In this document: one piece after another, positions 17,830-31,139 of the stretch | Layout: the number at the start of each line of letters is the position of its first letter | How positions within the stretch are numbered: position 1 is the first letter of the stretch | Source of the DNA: Cercis canadensis | Lineage: Eukaryota; Streptophyta; Magnoliopsida; Fabales; Fabaceae | Direction: 5' to 3' | Assembly: GCA_003255065.1 (NCBI GenBank) | Contig: QAOA01006686.1 | Coordinates: forward strand, 99,441-163,440 | DNA: 64,000 nt | Program-made: the position numbers and the translations under genes | The notes under the pieces: generated by a model | Database searches by the model: none | What the model was told of the DNA's origin: nothing | What the model saw: the letters and a program-made list of their open reading frames with translations, nothing else

Positions 17830-20800
17830 GGTTTCTGAGATTTTGGAGGGCTGATTTGAGAAGGGTGAACGGCATAGAAACTACGACAAAGTGTTATTGG
17901 ATAATTCATTGCTTTTTTTGGATCTGTGGAGGAGAAGTGAGTGACATGTCTCCCCTTGTTTTCCACAATTTCGGAGTTGTTAACATGGTTGGCTTTTCCG
18001 CAATTTGGTACTACCAACCAAAAACCCAAAAAAGGGTAGGGTCTCTCTTTGGTCCACAATTGGGAGCCCAAACCCGCAACACAAACCATTGGATCAAAAC
18101 AAACCGGTTCAGACCCATAACGGGAACGACTAAGACCCAAGCCTTCAACGACAAGGGCGACCAAGTTTTTGATACTAGGAGTAGCATAGTACTAATCTTA
18201 TTTTATTAGTTTATTTATATATATTTTTATATTTATTATTTTCAATTTAATTCCTTATGAGAGTTGGCAAGAATTTTTCACATACATTAAAATTGAGAAA
18301 TTTCTCTTGAATCAAGTTTAAAACTTGTACACTTTTTTTTTTTTAATATATATATGGGAAGAAAAATGTACTCTTTTATAACTTGATGCGCAAAATTGTG
18401 ACTATCTTTTTGTATTTCATATAATATATTTATTTAATGCACCAATGTAATTATTACTATTTTTCATTAAATTTCATGTAATTAATGATGAATTCACAAA
18501 TCATAGTGTTTTCTAAACCAAAAAAAACGATGTCAACAATAACATATATCCTTAATTTCGTGCCATGTTTAATTGAAATATATCCTTTAAAGTTTATAAC
18601 CTAATAATACATATACAAGTGTTGATATGGGACTGGGACCTTTTGCCCAGATTGTGATTTGTGCCCAAAACTCATCATTTTCCAGTTTCCACATGATAAT
18701 GCTTTGGTGGTGTCTATCAACTTAATAAATGGTACAAATATATGCCCAAAACTCCGATCTAATCAATCAGTTGATGATATTAAATGGGCTTAATTAGGTC
18801 AATTCATCATAAATTAATAAGTAGTGATTTTCACTTTCTTGGATAATATATAATTTTCACATTTTGCTTTTGAATTCCATTATCAATCCATAGTTGAAGT
18901 TATACTTGCAGATGTTATAAAACATCAACATCACCCAAGAAGTATTGCTTCTTTTTTTAATTGTTGGTATATAAACGGGGCTAAAGACCCTATTCAGGAA
19001 ATTTAGTTTAGCTATAATTTGATGTCATTGGCCTCTTAATTATGAAGCATATATATATAGACATAATTAGGCAAAAATGTTGAAAATTTCCATAATGATC
19101 ATCACTTGACACACACAGAAGAAAATATATCTTTGGTAGTAAAGAAAAAAGGTTTGATTTTTAAAAAAAGTCAGCTTTTCATAATAAATGGAAGAAACTG
19201 CAAATTCAATTCAATAATAGTAGTTTAGAGATTGGTAGAGGAAAGAAAGGGGCATCTAAATGGGAACGGAAAACTCAAGGCAGAAATTCAAGATGCCCAA
19301 TGATTTTGTCCAAATCCCAACGTATCTGTTTAGTGGGCTCCTGATTTTGATTTTGTTAGGAATCAAGACAAAAGGTCAGAGGACAGTAGGATTGTAGTCA
19401 AATCACCAACTTGGCAAATACCCATATATATAATCCAACATTGGTGCTCCAATCCTCTTGACCCACAAAAGATAAAAGAGAAAACTGTAGTGAAGATTGA
19501 ATAATGAGAAAAATATGCCCTAAATCTGATGAATCTATGATGCTTCTCTCACGTCACCTATGCATGGATTGAGAGACACCAAAAGTTGTAAACTTTTAAC
19601 ATGAATCCACTCCTAGTTAACTCAAACATAATAATTACCCAAAAGAAGTCAATAACATTTACGCCTTCCTCTTCCACAGCCACACATTCTTTCCCAGAAA
19701 AACCCTAATAGACCCACGCCCCCCCCCCCCCNCCCCCCTCTCTCTCTCTCCTTTTTCTTCTCTTCTTTTTCACCTTTGGTGTAGTTTGAGTTAGTAGATC
19801 TTACAAGTTGGAGAAACATCATAGGGCTACCGGTACCTACATGGGGACAGAAATGATGGAATAGAATTTAATGCAATTACAACCCAACAGAAAACAAAGG
19901 GTAACAGGCCCCACTAGAGTTTGCAGCTATGGTTCCCACTCCAAGAGCTTCTGAAAAGCTCGACAATGAAGGTTTTCCTTCATTAATCACTACTCTCTAT
20001 ATATCATTCTCATTATTCTTCTCTCCCTTATGTATCATGTGCATCCCTAGCAATACATCATCCATCCCCATCCCCATCCCAACCTAGCTCCTACAACATT
20101 ACATAATTTAAGCCTTCTACATATAATTATGTATATATATACATGGTCCATGATTTGGACATGCATGCTATCATTTATATTTGGAGACAAATTTAATGTG
20201 AATATCCCAACCACTTCAGAAAAATATCGTAAGTTAAAGCTTCTTGATCAATTCTTTGATTATTCAACCTTAGTTTGCAATTTTTACTTACTAATTAACT
20301 TGTGCATCTGCATCGAAAATTATACACAATATATACAAGGGTAGACCTCTTCTGTGTCTCTTTTCTTTATCATTTCTCCATGACCATTTATATCTTTGAT
20401 CCTTTCTATTTTATGCATATTGGATAACATATTATAATATATAGAATATGGTTAGTGCAAGGACTGATGGCCGACCTGATACGCCATTTATACCTACTCC
20501 TGCTGACGCTAATATGCATTTTTCATCAAATAATTGCTAAACTATTATATGCTACATCCCTATCTCTAAAACTCTCTCATCAATAGAGGAAGCACAAGTT
20601 TTGTCGCTAATTGATATGTTGACTAGGTTTAGTATTTTGCTTTGTATTCTGGTGAAATGTCTTTCTTTGGATCAGAGATTTGGAAGGGGAAGAGGGAAAG
20701 AGACAAGTATATTTCTAGGTAGAACTGAAAGTTGGTAGCAAGAGGCAGCCAATCAAAGGGATTTTAATTTTACAAAGGAAGAGCATCCTAACTGTTAAGA

Positions 20801-21284
20801 ATAGGCATTCAATAATTCCTTCTTGAAACTTAATAATGAATTCCTGCTTTCGTACTCTTAATCTCTTTTACCTTAATTACTGCTCTCAACCTTTAGCAAG
20901 AATATTTTCATGATCAACAGTTGGTTAAAAAATAGTACTTCTAATTAAGTAATTATAAGCAAACAAATATATGGCTGCATTTATATAATTAATTATATGA
21001 TAACTAAATTAACATGACCATATATGGTTGGACTTGCATCTATGAGAGAAAGAGAAAGCCTAAAAATTTGCAGCTTTTGCAAAAAAACACTACATAGGAT
21101 ACATATACATATATCAGGGAGGGCAGATAGATGCAGATAGAGAAGCAAGGTTAGATGCATAAGAAAATATCGAAAGAGTAAAAGAAAATGATTTATATAT
21201 ATATATATTAGAGGAAGAAATAGAATAAATTTAATAAAAAAGAGAAGATGAATTAATACATACCTGCAAGAACGGACGAGAAGA
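17830..21284. other. Gene-poor AT-rich region upstream of the protease
   Basis: Holds the protease promoter (just above 17829), then AT-rich DNA. A poly-C/N tract followed by CT dinucleotides lies at 19719-19752. No coding region is supported. Confidence 0.6.
19719..19752. repeat. Poly-C tract with one N, then (CT)n
   Basis: A C homopolymer interrupted by an N at 19732 runs into CTCTCTCT. The N marks unresolved length, probably an assembly join. Confidence 0.8.
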
Positions 21285-21408
21285 TGGAAAGAAGTGCAAA
21301 ATAAGATATTGACGCGGCTCAATTAAACTACATGGCTGGTTTTCATTCTAACCATGTCTTCAAATTGAACCGCGCCAATACCTTCCTTGCGCTTTGCACT
21401 TTCTCCTC
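21285..21408 (-). ncRNA. MIR171: MIR171 precursor hairpin
   Basis: Read on the minus strand this folds into a MIR171 stem-loop. The 3' arm carries TTGAGCCGCGTCAATATC (within 21302-21325), which has the miR171 consensus. The 5' arm carries the passenger strand GTATTGGCGCGGTTCAATT (within 21362-21384). Segments 21303-21325 and 21362-21384 pair over 23 positions with 19 Watson-Crick pairs. The remaining four are three G:U wobbles and one U-U when transcribed as the minus strand, but would all be mismatches on the plus strand, so the minus strand is the functional one. The inner stem continues through ACATGG/CCATGT to a loop near 21336-21351, and an outer stem AAGTGCAAA/TTTGCACTT closes the base. 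miR171 directs cleavage of HAM/SCL6 GRAS-factor mRNAs in meristem and trichome control. A TATA box lies just upstream. Confidence 0.88.
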
Positions 21409-23797
21409 ATCAGTACTGCTGAACCTATATATAGCTGCCCTTATCTCCTTATTTATTTCCAATTCCTTCTTCAGAAGAAAAGGTGGGTGCTGGCTGAATT
21501 TGAGGAAGAAATAACAGTTTTGTTTCCATGATCTGAACAGTTGCTTTGCTTTTTACAGAAAACTTGGCCTTTTGGTGCTGAGTGAGTGCCTTTGTCCCTG
21601 AGATCTGCCTCGTGTTAATTTTCAAAGCATCTTGTTTTGCTTCCACATCAATTGCTGCCACAGTGGGGGAAGCAGACTGAAATTAAATCACCAAAACCAA
21701 CTGATTTGTTCTTATGTACGTGTGCGCAGTTTGACTATACTTTAAATTTTCCATCTTCCACGAAGGCACCACGCTTCCACGTAGGGACAGGTACTTTTTC
21801 TCCATTAATGGTCTTTTTTGGCCCTTTTCAGACACTATATATAATTTCCTTCCTTTGCTTAAAAAAATTAATTAAAACGGTTGCTGAGTGTTTTTTGGAC
21901 TGTAGACTTTTCTGTATCAAATTTTCTAACGCTCCCTCTAAACAAGAAAAATGGACTTTGAATGAAGCCTGTAAATAATTAAAAGATCGAGGTTTTTATG
22001 GGAATTTCATGGTAATTCATCTGCGGTAAGGTAGAACATGTCCATACCCATTAGTACACAAAATTTTCCCTGTTTATGTATCCGTATTAAAAAAAAATGT
22101 TTATGAACCGACCCTACTGGACCACTGACAAGGAGGATGCCTTTAACCGTGGGAGAATATGTAAGGTCCCTGAATTTATGACTTTTACCTTATAATACCA
22201 AATCTGGTTTCTTCTCCCTATTGGCTTTCTGCTATGGAAAAGAATTACCCCCTCCTCCCAATTCATCTGAACCAGGTAAAAAGTTTATGGAATTTTATAA
22301 ACTTGAAAGATTACCCCCATGATTCTAAAAGGGGATAGCATTGGCATGAAGTTCATTTCATACATCTCGTGTGTACATATCATTTATTACATAGAAATAG
22401 AATAAAACTGGAAATCACTTTAATTTCCAGTTGTCTCGTCACAAGTCACGCACAACCCTTTGGACACAGATCTAATTTGGGGTGGCACCTACTCACCTAA
22501 CTCTTGAAATTATCCATATATATTGGTTGTGTGTTGATGCATATGTGCATACACAGAAAAGCAACAGGATCCGGAGGGGTCAATAACAATCTCTTTCACA
22601 TTTGACAAATTTTGTGATTGTGTTTTTTGTGGTAATTAAGAAATTGCAGATCGTCCAAGCGGCGGTTTCTTTTCAGCTTAGGATTCCATTAATTGGGTCA
22701 TTAGATACTGCCTTATCTTTATCCATGATCAATAATCAAAGTTTTATGATTGAAGATCTAACAGTGAAAGGCATCAAATTAGAGGATTACTTAATGATTG
22801 GATTCATGTTAATATAGAAAACAACATGGCAATTCGCTGCACAAGTGTGATAGAACAGTGATCAATTCTTATCCCTTTAATATTTTATAATGGTGGTGTG
22901 AAAATTTTGTGAAGTGCTCGAATTTGCATACACGTTTACTATTTTTCAATTTAATTGGAGTAGCGAATCACATAAAATAAATGGGAATGCTTCGTGTATA
23001 GAGGGTTCTCGATACATCTCTTTTAGTAACCTTGTCCATAGTTTTCCCAATTCAAAGTCCACTCTTGGTTTTGAAGGATGTAGGATATTTCTAATCCTCT
23101 GTGAGCCATCCATTTTTGAGCTTCCTTTCCAAGTTGACTTCGAAAACGGCAATCTCTGCACTTGTATGTCTTTTTCTGCTTAAGAGCTTTAAATCACTAT
23201 AAGATGTATATAGCATACTAGTTAAATTCACATTAGCTAAAGTTTAGATTTTTCCAACTCATTAGTAGTTGACTAATTGTGCAATGACATTTTTCATTTT
23301 TGTGTTAAAGCTTGTACCTTGACTTTTATAAAGCTAGTCACTCTCAGATTACTTCAACTTGACAGCAACGGCGAAATGCAAAAGGTCCACTGCTGGCTTG
23401 GAGTTTACAGCAATTTTGCTCTTTTTAGTTTTTTATTTTTTTTCATTTTGGTAATAGCTCTTTCTAGTTTTGTGGCCTACATTCTATGTTTGTTTCAGGG
23501 TTTTGCCCCTTTTACCGTGGGACAACAACCATGCTTGGAATCTTATACCTTACATTCTCTGTGCGGAATTTATGGTTTATCAGTCCCCCTTCCATTTCAG
23601 CCAAAAAAAAAAACCCTCCGTCCAACACCCAATCTCAGAATCATCAAAGATAATGAGAGATTAGAAGGCTCCCTCTAAAAAAGTTGCTTGCTTGAGCAGC
23701 CAAAAGGCACAAATCCAGAGTCCATAATTCTTGTATGTGAATATCCAACAAAAACTTGACTCTCCTAACACAAACTTTGTCTTCTTCCGTTTCGAGA
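21409..23797. other. Intergenic between MIR171 and the ADT pseudogene
   Basis: Minus-strand promoter region of MIR171, then DNA upstream of the arogenate dehydratase remnant. Several short ORFs (for example 22914-23183) carry no recognisable domain. Nothing else is supported. Confidence 0.5.
21425..21434 (-). promoter_or_regulatory. Putative TATA box for MIR171
   Basis: CTATATATAG lies 17 bp upstream of the hairpin base on the minus strand. Initiation about 30 bp downstream would start the transcript at or just inside the outer stem, still leaving the miRNA duplex intact. A further TATA-like site at about 21834-21844 could serve a longer primary transcript. Confidence 0.4.
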
Positions 23798-26700
23798 GTG
23801 GAGGCAACATTTTGGAATGGTTCGGGATGTCTGAGAACCGCTTCTCTCCATGGCTTTGAAATCTGTTGTTCTATCTGGGTTCACAAATTTTCAACTTGGG
23901 AAGCAAAATTTAAGTACCAAACAATCTGTTTTCCATTGAACTGCGGGAAGCAGCAGAAGAGAACACAGAGATGGGTATTTCTTGCTGGGATTTCTGGGTT
24001 ATCGGTTGACAGAGTGATGATGAGGCTTGGAAAGTATGAGAATCCGTCGAAGGCAGCCAAGATAATGGTGCGGGTGACTGATCAGACGGGTCATGATGTC
24101 TCCAAGAGACCACATAAAGACTTGATGAGCTCCCTTCCAAGTTGGTTTTCTTGTCTGCAATTTGCTTGTTGGTTATTTTATTCATACTTTAATGTACCCT
24201 ATACAAAAAGTTATTGAACATGGGTACTACATACTGCACATAATTTATTTTAATCCATTGCTGCTTAATCAAGCCATAATTTTATATTGCTGAACGTGCA
24301 TACTTGAATGCCAAACTCACACCTTTTGACACCCTGCAAGACCCTGTGGTTCGAGTAGCTTTGCAATTGTCCTGTTTATTTCTAATGGTAATTTGAGGGG
24401 GACTGAGAATTGTGTTTGCTAGAAGAAGAGAGAGAAAAAAGATCGGGTGGCGCCGCACCATACATACTTGTTAGTCAATTTGGTGTGATTGAGAATTATG
24501 GGTCTTCTTCTCCATCATGAAAAGAAAGTTAACTGCAAGAAAATACAAACATTAGCCTGTAATCGTGGGATTCGATTCTCTTGTGCATGTAAAAGCTTAA
24601 TTTGAAACTAGAGATTTAGTTAAGATTGCAAGGCCAAAGAGTGAATAAAATAATTTTTTCTCCTAGTTCGGTTGCCATTTGTTCAAAGTGCCAACGTGCA
24701 CTGACGAATAACTCAAAGATGATAACGCAACGGGGCGAACTAGCACAGACTACATTCAATTAACTTAATGCTGGTGGTAGATTAGGAGATCCTTTATTTT
24801 CCAATAGTATGAGAAATCCATAATGAAAAGAACTTGTTGGTGGAATACTATTCCCAATTAGTATCAAAAATAGATTAGAAGACTAATATTTGCCAATTTG
24901 AATAAGTGCCTGACAATTGACATATCTGTACTTATGCCAGAGTCAACTCGTTATATTTAGTCCTATACTTCTCATTATAACTATTTTCTTGAATACTGGG
25001 AAACCTTGAGTCTTATAGGCATCTTGAAAACAAAAAGAAATTATCAACTCATTTTAAGAGCCATGCTGTTGTGATGAGACTAATTGTAAACATTAAGGAA
25101 GTTAGTCGTCCTATTCTCTTTCTTTGCCATCATAATATATTATCTTTCTGCCACACGCATCCCTGCCATCAGATATTCTGTTACAAGTTTGAGTTTCAGA
25201 TGCCAAAATTTGGAATTTCTGTGATAATCACTTTGCAGGGCCATTGTCTTTATCTGATATTTTGGCAACTCCTGATGATGTTGCAAAAGTACGAATAGGT
25301 ATGTTTTATGTGATGCTTTCTAGTTGCTACTTGCTACCTCCATGCAGAAGCCAAATGCATTTGATGCCTGCTACAGATTTGCTGCCAGTAACTCATTTGT
25401 TTGGATTACTGAACTAGGGGGTATCAGGTTCGTACAGTGAGGATGCTGCACTCAAAGCCTACCCTAATTGTGAAACTGGTCCTTGTGATGATTTTGAAGA
25501 TGCTTTTAAGGTTAGATATGATCTATAATATTCTCTATGGAAAACATAGGACGAAAATGGATACATAGTAATGTATATTGTTTGAATGAACATACTAATA
25601 TTTTTCTAATTGCTATTACTTAGGGACTTCAGTGCCTTTGTAATAACGTTCTCAAGTACTTGGTGCACTCATTCTTGCCTAGTCCTCCCTTTTTTTCCCT
25701 GTTATTTAATTAGAAAGGAAAATTTTCTGGCAGGCTGTTGAATTATGGCTGGCTGACAAAGTTATTATTCCAGTTGAAAATATACTTCAGGGGGAAGCAT
25801 CCATCGGAACTATGATTTACTTCTCCGCCATAGACTTCACATTTTTGGTGAAGTGCAGTGGGCTGTTAATCTCTCCCTCCTAGCTCTGCCTGATATCAGA
25901 GCAGAGTACTTAAAACGTGTTCTAAGTCATCCCCAGGTCAGGCTTCATGTTGCCTTTTTCCCTCTTTTTCTGAGATGTGGAAGGGTGGAATTGCTAAACT
26001 TTCATAGTAAACAATCTCACTTAATTCCTATTACACCCAATTCTATGCAAACTGCTAAAGAAATAGATGTGTATTCTAGTTTAGAAACTTTACTATGCCC
26101 ATGGAACTGGAAGTAATTTTTGAGGAATTTTAAATTAAATTTCAAGATGGTCAAATTCTACCTTGAAAGCTTAGTAATCATTGTCATAACTTAAAACAGT
26201 GGAAGCAGTATAATGATTATTTCTTATAGCCTTCATATATTGATTAATTAGGGGGAAGTAGATTGTAGACTGATTAATTGTCATCCCACATTTTGCAAGG
26301 CAATCTAGTGCATGCTTTAATTTTGGCACCTTCTCTGTATATAGCATATCTGAGTAATATTCAAGTGTTTGTAAATCACCAGAACATTTAAACTCACATT
26401 ATAGCTGTGAAAATTAAAATTTGTAAGTTTTTTGGTTCGCAGGCACTTGATCTAAGTGATGTCTTCCAGACTGAATTAGGTGTTGCCAGAGAAAATGGTG
26501 ATGATACAGCTGATGCTGCTCTGGTAATCCATCTACATATTTAATCAGTCTTTTGAGTTTCTCTTATTTGCTGGTATAGAACAATTATTCTTTTCTTTTC
26601 TTCTTTTAATGACCACTAGAGACCAGTATGTAGCTTCAAAGGGCCTGGAGGATACTGGTGTGGTTGCAAGTACTCGAGCTGCAAAAATCTATGGGCTTAA

Positions 26701-28625
26701 TGTACTTACAGAAAGAATCCAAGTAAAATCCCTTACAACTCATCTTCATTTTCAAGATGTCTCTAATTTACTTGTTTATTATTACCCTTCATTAGATTGT
26801 CAAGAGGTACACTTCTAGTGTTTGCAGAAGTTTAAATTCTGAAGGCAAAGTAAACCATGCTGTTGGATTTTTAGATAAAACGACTCTCCTGTTGTTTAGA
26901 CTTTCTACAACATTCTAAGTGAAGCAGTCTAATGATTTTAATCCATTCTTGATTGTCTTTTTCTTTCTCTTCTTTTTGTTCTTTATTGTGGAATAATGTG
27001 GTTGCTAAACACTCTAGTTAAACATCTACCTGCAGCCCTTACTGATCCTCTGAATAATCCATGATGCTTACGATTTTCTTTAATACACATGTATATCAGT
27101 ATATGTACAGATTTCATGGTATATTCAACTGGTAGTGGCATCAATATACTATTCTGGGATATGATCATTGATCATAGTTGCAAGTAACAAATTCTATTTT
27201 TTCCTTGAAATTTCTCAAATCGGGTTCAAACCAGTGGAATTGTGTTGATGTAATCATCCATGTGCATTCCGTTTCCTATGTGTGTTCCTCCACCCCTTCA
27301 CATAATTGCACAAAATTCGCTGAGTGATCTGGTGCGTAGGCAAAGCCTTCCAGGTTGGATCCCATGTCATCCCTTGGTGAAGGGGAATCGTGGGAAGCCA
27401 AGGCATGTACCTTAGAAGGAGTGATTTGGATATAGATATTCTCTCCTTCACTTGACTAAGTACCTCCTCAGGATTCTCCCACGGCGATATAATTGATTTA
27501 TACGTATCTTTCGAAACTCTCTTTGCTAATTCTATGATTTTAGACAAAGAGGCCATATAATAATATGTAGTTATAATTACTGTAAATAAGAAATGGCAAT
27601 ATTAAGTACAGGATGATTTGGAAATTATCAGTCGTTATTTGCTGCTTGCAAGGGATCCAATAATTCCAAGAGCTAATAAGCCTTTTACAAGGTAAAAATT
27701 TATTTTACCTATTACAATAATATCATGATGCTACAGAATCCTTTGCAGTTAACTTTATCATTAATTTCAGACCAGCATTGTGTTTACACTGGACGAAGGT
27801 CCTAGGGTGTTGTTTAAGGCCTTGGCCGTGTTTGCATTGAGGGACATAAATTTAACAAAGGTAGATAATCTTGCAATGAATCTTTCTTTTTGTCAGTCTA
27901 GTTCATTACAGGTGATTACAAGGTTCATTCACTGTATCAAATCAGATTGAAAGTCGACCACAGAGAAACAGGCCATTAAGAGTGGTTGATGACTCTAACA
28001 CTGGGACCGCCAAGTGAGTAATGTCTTTTATCTTCTCATTTCAGAGCACTGCAACTCCAGTGTCTGGCACATCATTTTGAATCGCATCCATTTTCTGGTT
28101 TAAACAAAATTCTTCTTTCTTTAGCTGCAACAGTGTTATATTAAATTTTGTTTTCCATTCTTCCACCTAAATTCTTTCTTCTCCTCTAGCTTTGTTCAAG
28201 GTGTTGATTGTAGTATGAGTGTTTTATTACCTCAAGTCCCATCTCTGCTATTTTTGAGTTCCAACTCACTCTTGGATTTTTGAAACATGTATTTTATATG
28301 CTGATACTATGTTGATTTTGATGCTTCAATGGCTGAGCCTCGAGCACAAAATGCTTTGGGACATGTGCAGGTTTGTTCTTTGACAATTTTCTTGGTTAAA
28401 AATGCCTTGATATTTTGGAACTTTATTCACAGAACTGATATGATAGTTTCCTTCAGTTTTCTTGGACAGCTGTACTTAATCTTTCATTTGTGGTGCCATG
28501 CATACCTAAAAGTGTTAATCCTTTTTTAGCTTGCTTCTGATGAGTTTATGCAGGAATTTGCTACGTTTCTTCGGGTGCTGGGCTGCTATCCCGTGGATAC
28601 AACCATATTGCTACATGTTTTCTGA
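23798..28625 (+). pseudogene. ADT: Disabled arogenate/prephenate dehydratase gene (ADT)
   Basis: ADTs convert arogenate (or prephenate) to phenylalanine (or phenylpyruvate) in plastids. Eleven exon-like blocks keep family order: about 23798-24140 (N-terminal region, ending HKDLMSSLP), 25239-25298, 25410-25510 ([17 protein letters not shown]), 25734-25936 ([16 protein letters not shown] to RVLSHPQ), 26443-26523, 26627-26722 (ASTRAAKIYGLNVL), 27612-27691, 27771-27860 (ACT domain, LFKALAVFALRDINLTK), 27946-28013 (IESRPQRNRPLRVVDD), 28289-28370 (MAEPRAQNALGH) and 28554-28625. Lesions: no in-frame ATG in exon 1; exon 3 without an AG acceptor and with TAG at 25415-25417; two extra bases at 25788-25789; a two-base excess at the end of exon 7; TGA at 28302-28304 in exon 10, whose acceptor reads AT. 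The catalytic TRF motif is SRY. Introns are retained, so it arose by DNA duplication, not retrotransposition. Confidence 0.9.
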
Positions 28626-31130
28626 CATGGACCATCTAAATGTAATTTTGACTATAATATAGAATACAATATATGAGGCTCTTGTGTGGAGATTTACGTG
28701 TGACATTTGAACCTGTTGGATACTTGGATTCTATTTCTCCTGTGGATGATTCATCAATAGGAGACCAGACGAATGACAAGCTCCAACAGTAAACATAAAG
28801 CTTGTTGCGACACTACTCTAGTCTTCATTCCCTTAGTACTGTGTCGCAACCTAAGGTCTTGACTTGAGACCAAAAGCGACTTTCTGCAATGCTTGAATGA
28901 AATATGAATTGAATCGAATCCAACGTACACATGTTTTCTTTCCAAGATTATCCATCAAAGTCAAATTCAAGCTTGGCTGCCTCGACAATTTCGTAAACCG
29001 ACTTGCAACTTGCAAGCTCAACAACAAAATTCTTCACAAATTATAAATTAGGAAATTCAAACCAAGTCCTTTCATTTTTTTTGGCCAAAGAAAAGAAAAT
29101 GGTGGTGTGCTGAAAATGGCATGCCGAGATGGCGAAAAGTAGCCACAAAATTAAATTGAAAAAAAGAGTGTTCTGAATAATGATCTAACGAATTAGGCTT
29201 ACGCATACTCGTAGAACTATACAAGGGACCTAGTTCTTGGTTACCCAAAATTCCAATTGCCAACTTAGTATAACTGTAACGTCAAACATGGCCACTGCCA
29301 ACTTATTCCAACACAGATAGCCTGTGAATTTTAAATCGTTTGACATGATTTAATTGAAATTTAAGTATACTGACGATACCTGAGTTGAACTCGAGCTCGG
29401 GTGAATCTCAGAGGTCAAATGAGATCAAATTAATTTACACAAGTAGAAAAAAAGGACTAGATTTTTATTTTTGGTCTCTGAAGATTAAGTTATGTCGGTC
29501 CAAGCTAAAAATTGGTCATTAATAAGAGATAAGTCAAAAGTCTCATATCTATAACGGATGAGTTATTTATAGAGGTGTAAAGAAAAATGAGGATGATATG
29601 CTAATAATAGGTTTGGTTTAGACCTTTGGTATAATAGGCCTTTGATATAATGGATATTTGGATTTGAAAGGCATTTACATATACATAAAGTTTAAAACAG
29701 TGTCAAAGTAATTCCATTACTCTACTTATATTTCCCCACAATTTATGACTTCTAAGTCAACAATCGGTCAATTAAATGCAATACTGAAATTTAATTGCTT
29801 CTTTTTTTATAAACAATTACTCCTTTCATTCTTTTTTGAGTTATTATTTGGTATACCAGCAGTGAAAAGTAAAATATTTACACAAGTGACCAAAATTTTA
29901 TGATTTTGTTTATAATAAGCCAAATTTTATACATTAATATTCTTAACCTATTTATGTATCTCAATTTAAGATGTTTTTATATTTCAAAATACATTTTTCA
30001 TACAAAATTTATAAGAAAATAAAATAAATGGTCATGATTGATTCTAAATATAAATTATAATTTAATCAATTTTTATCGTGTTTTGTTGAAGTTAATCATA
30101 GATAAATTATCTAATACTACCTAAATCATCGTTAAGATGATTTTCATGAAGAGTTTATTACAAAAAATGTATAAATTAAACCGTTTGTGTAAACTTTAAA
30201 CTTTACCCGTGGTGTACCAAATATAATTTTTTTTTTTATCGTTTTAAGGTAAATGCATAAAAATTAAGGAGATTATTAATAGCCTCAATTATAAAATAAA
30301 ATAAAAAAAAAGTAACTTACTTTTTTATTAAAATATTCAAAATATTATCTTCCTATTAATACTTTCTCTCCTTATCTCTCTCTAATAATGTATGGAGTAA
30401 TTAAGCAATTAATAGAGAAAATAAGAGTAAAATTGAAAACAAATAATTCATGCACTCTTTGATTTCCTAAAACGAAAATTAAAAAGGAATGGAGGGACTC
30501 ATAACTTCTGTTTTACTGCACTCAAGGTAGGAATGAGTTTTCTTTATCAACTTAAAAGGCTAGGAAAACTCTCGTTTTTTGCATCATTGTTTGGATTACG
30601 AGGAACTCAATCCCCTTTTATAAACATTTATAATAATAACATTATTTGTTTTTTGATTCAAGTTTTTAATTAAACAAGAAATATTTAATAAATTCAATTA
30701 AAATTATAAAGCATAAATTTGATTGAGCGTGTACAAGTGAAAATGATAAAAGAATAAATAAATAAATAAAAAGTGATGAATTTAACACAAATGTTTTGCT
30801 TATATGTACTTTCTTCCTTTATTTTTGTTGGTTTTCTATTAAATATTAATCTAATCTAAGGGAGAAAAAGTATAATTTTCAACATGACATGAGGTGAATT
30901 AAGCCGAAGCCAAGATTAAATAATTTGTGTTTTGCCCTTAAAATACTCTTACATCTGTATTGAGCCCCTAAAAAATGATTTATTCCTTGCCCTACTTGTA
31001 TCAGCAAAAAACAAATAAATTAAATAATAGTAATAAAGATCAAATGAGATCTCTGCCCATTGAAAGGGTTACATGTAGACAATCCACAATATCAAAACCT
31101 TTTTTAGTCTTCTTTACATAAAAAACATGA
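28626..31130. other. Gene-free AT-rich region
   Basis: About 2.5 kb without a supportable coding region, RNA gene or intact mobile element. Confidence 0.6.
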
Positions 31131-31139
31131 AACATTAGC

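Noticed and set aside
19940-19985. Small inverted repeat AGAGCTTCTGAAAAGCTC as a possible miRNA or terminator
   Set aside because: The stem is too short for a plant miRNA precursor and no known mature sequence is present.
20993-21322. 109-codon minus-strand hydrophobic ORF
   Set aside because: It begins with TTG inside the mature miR171 sequence and is explained by the MIR171 transcript and AT-rich DNA.
23277-23678. 133-codon plus-strand ORF upstream of the ADT remnant
   Set aside because: It starts with TTG, has Phe-rich low complexity and no recognisable domain.
27254-27556. 100-codon minus-strand ORF inside an intron of the ADT pseudogene
   Set aside because: It has an ATG and varied composition but no recognised domain, promoter or homologue; probably chance or an unidentified fragment.
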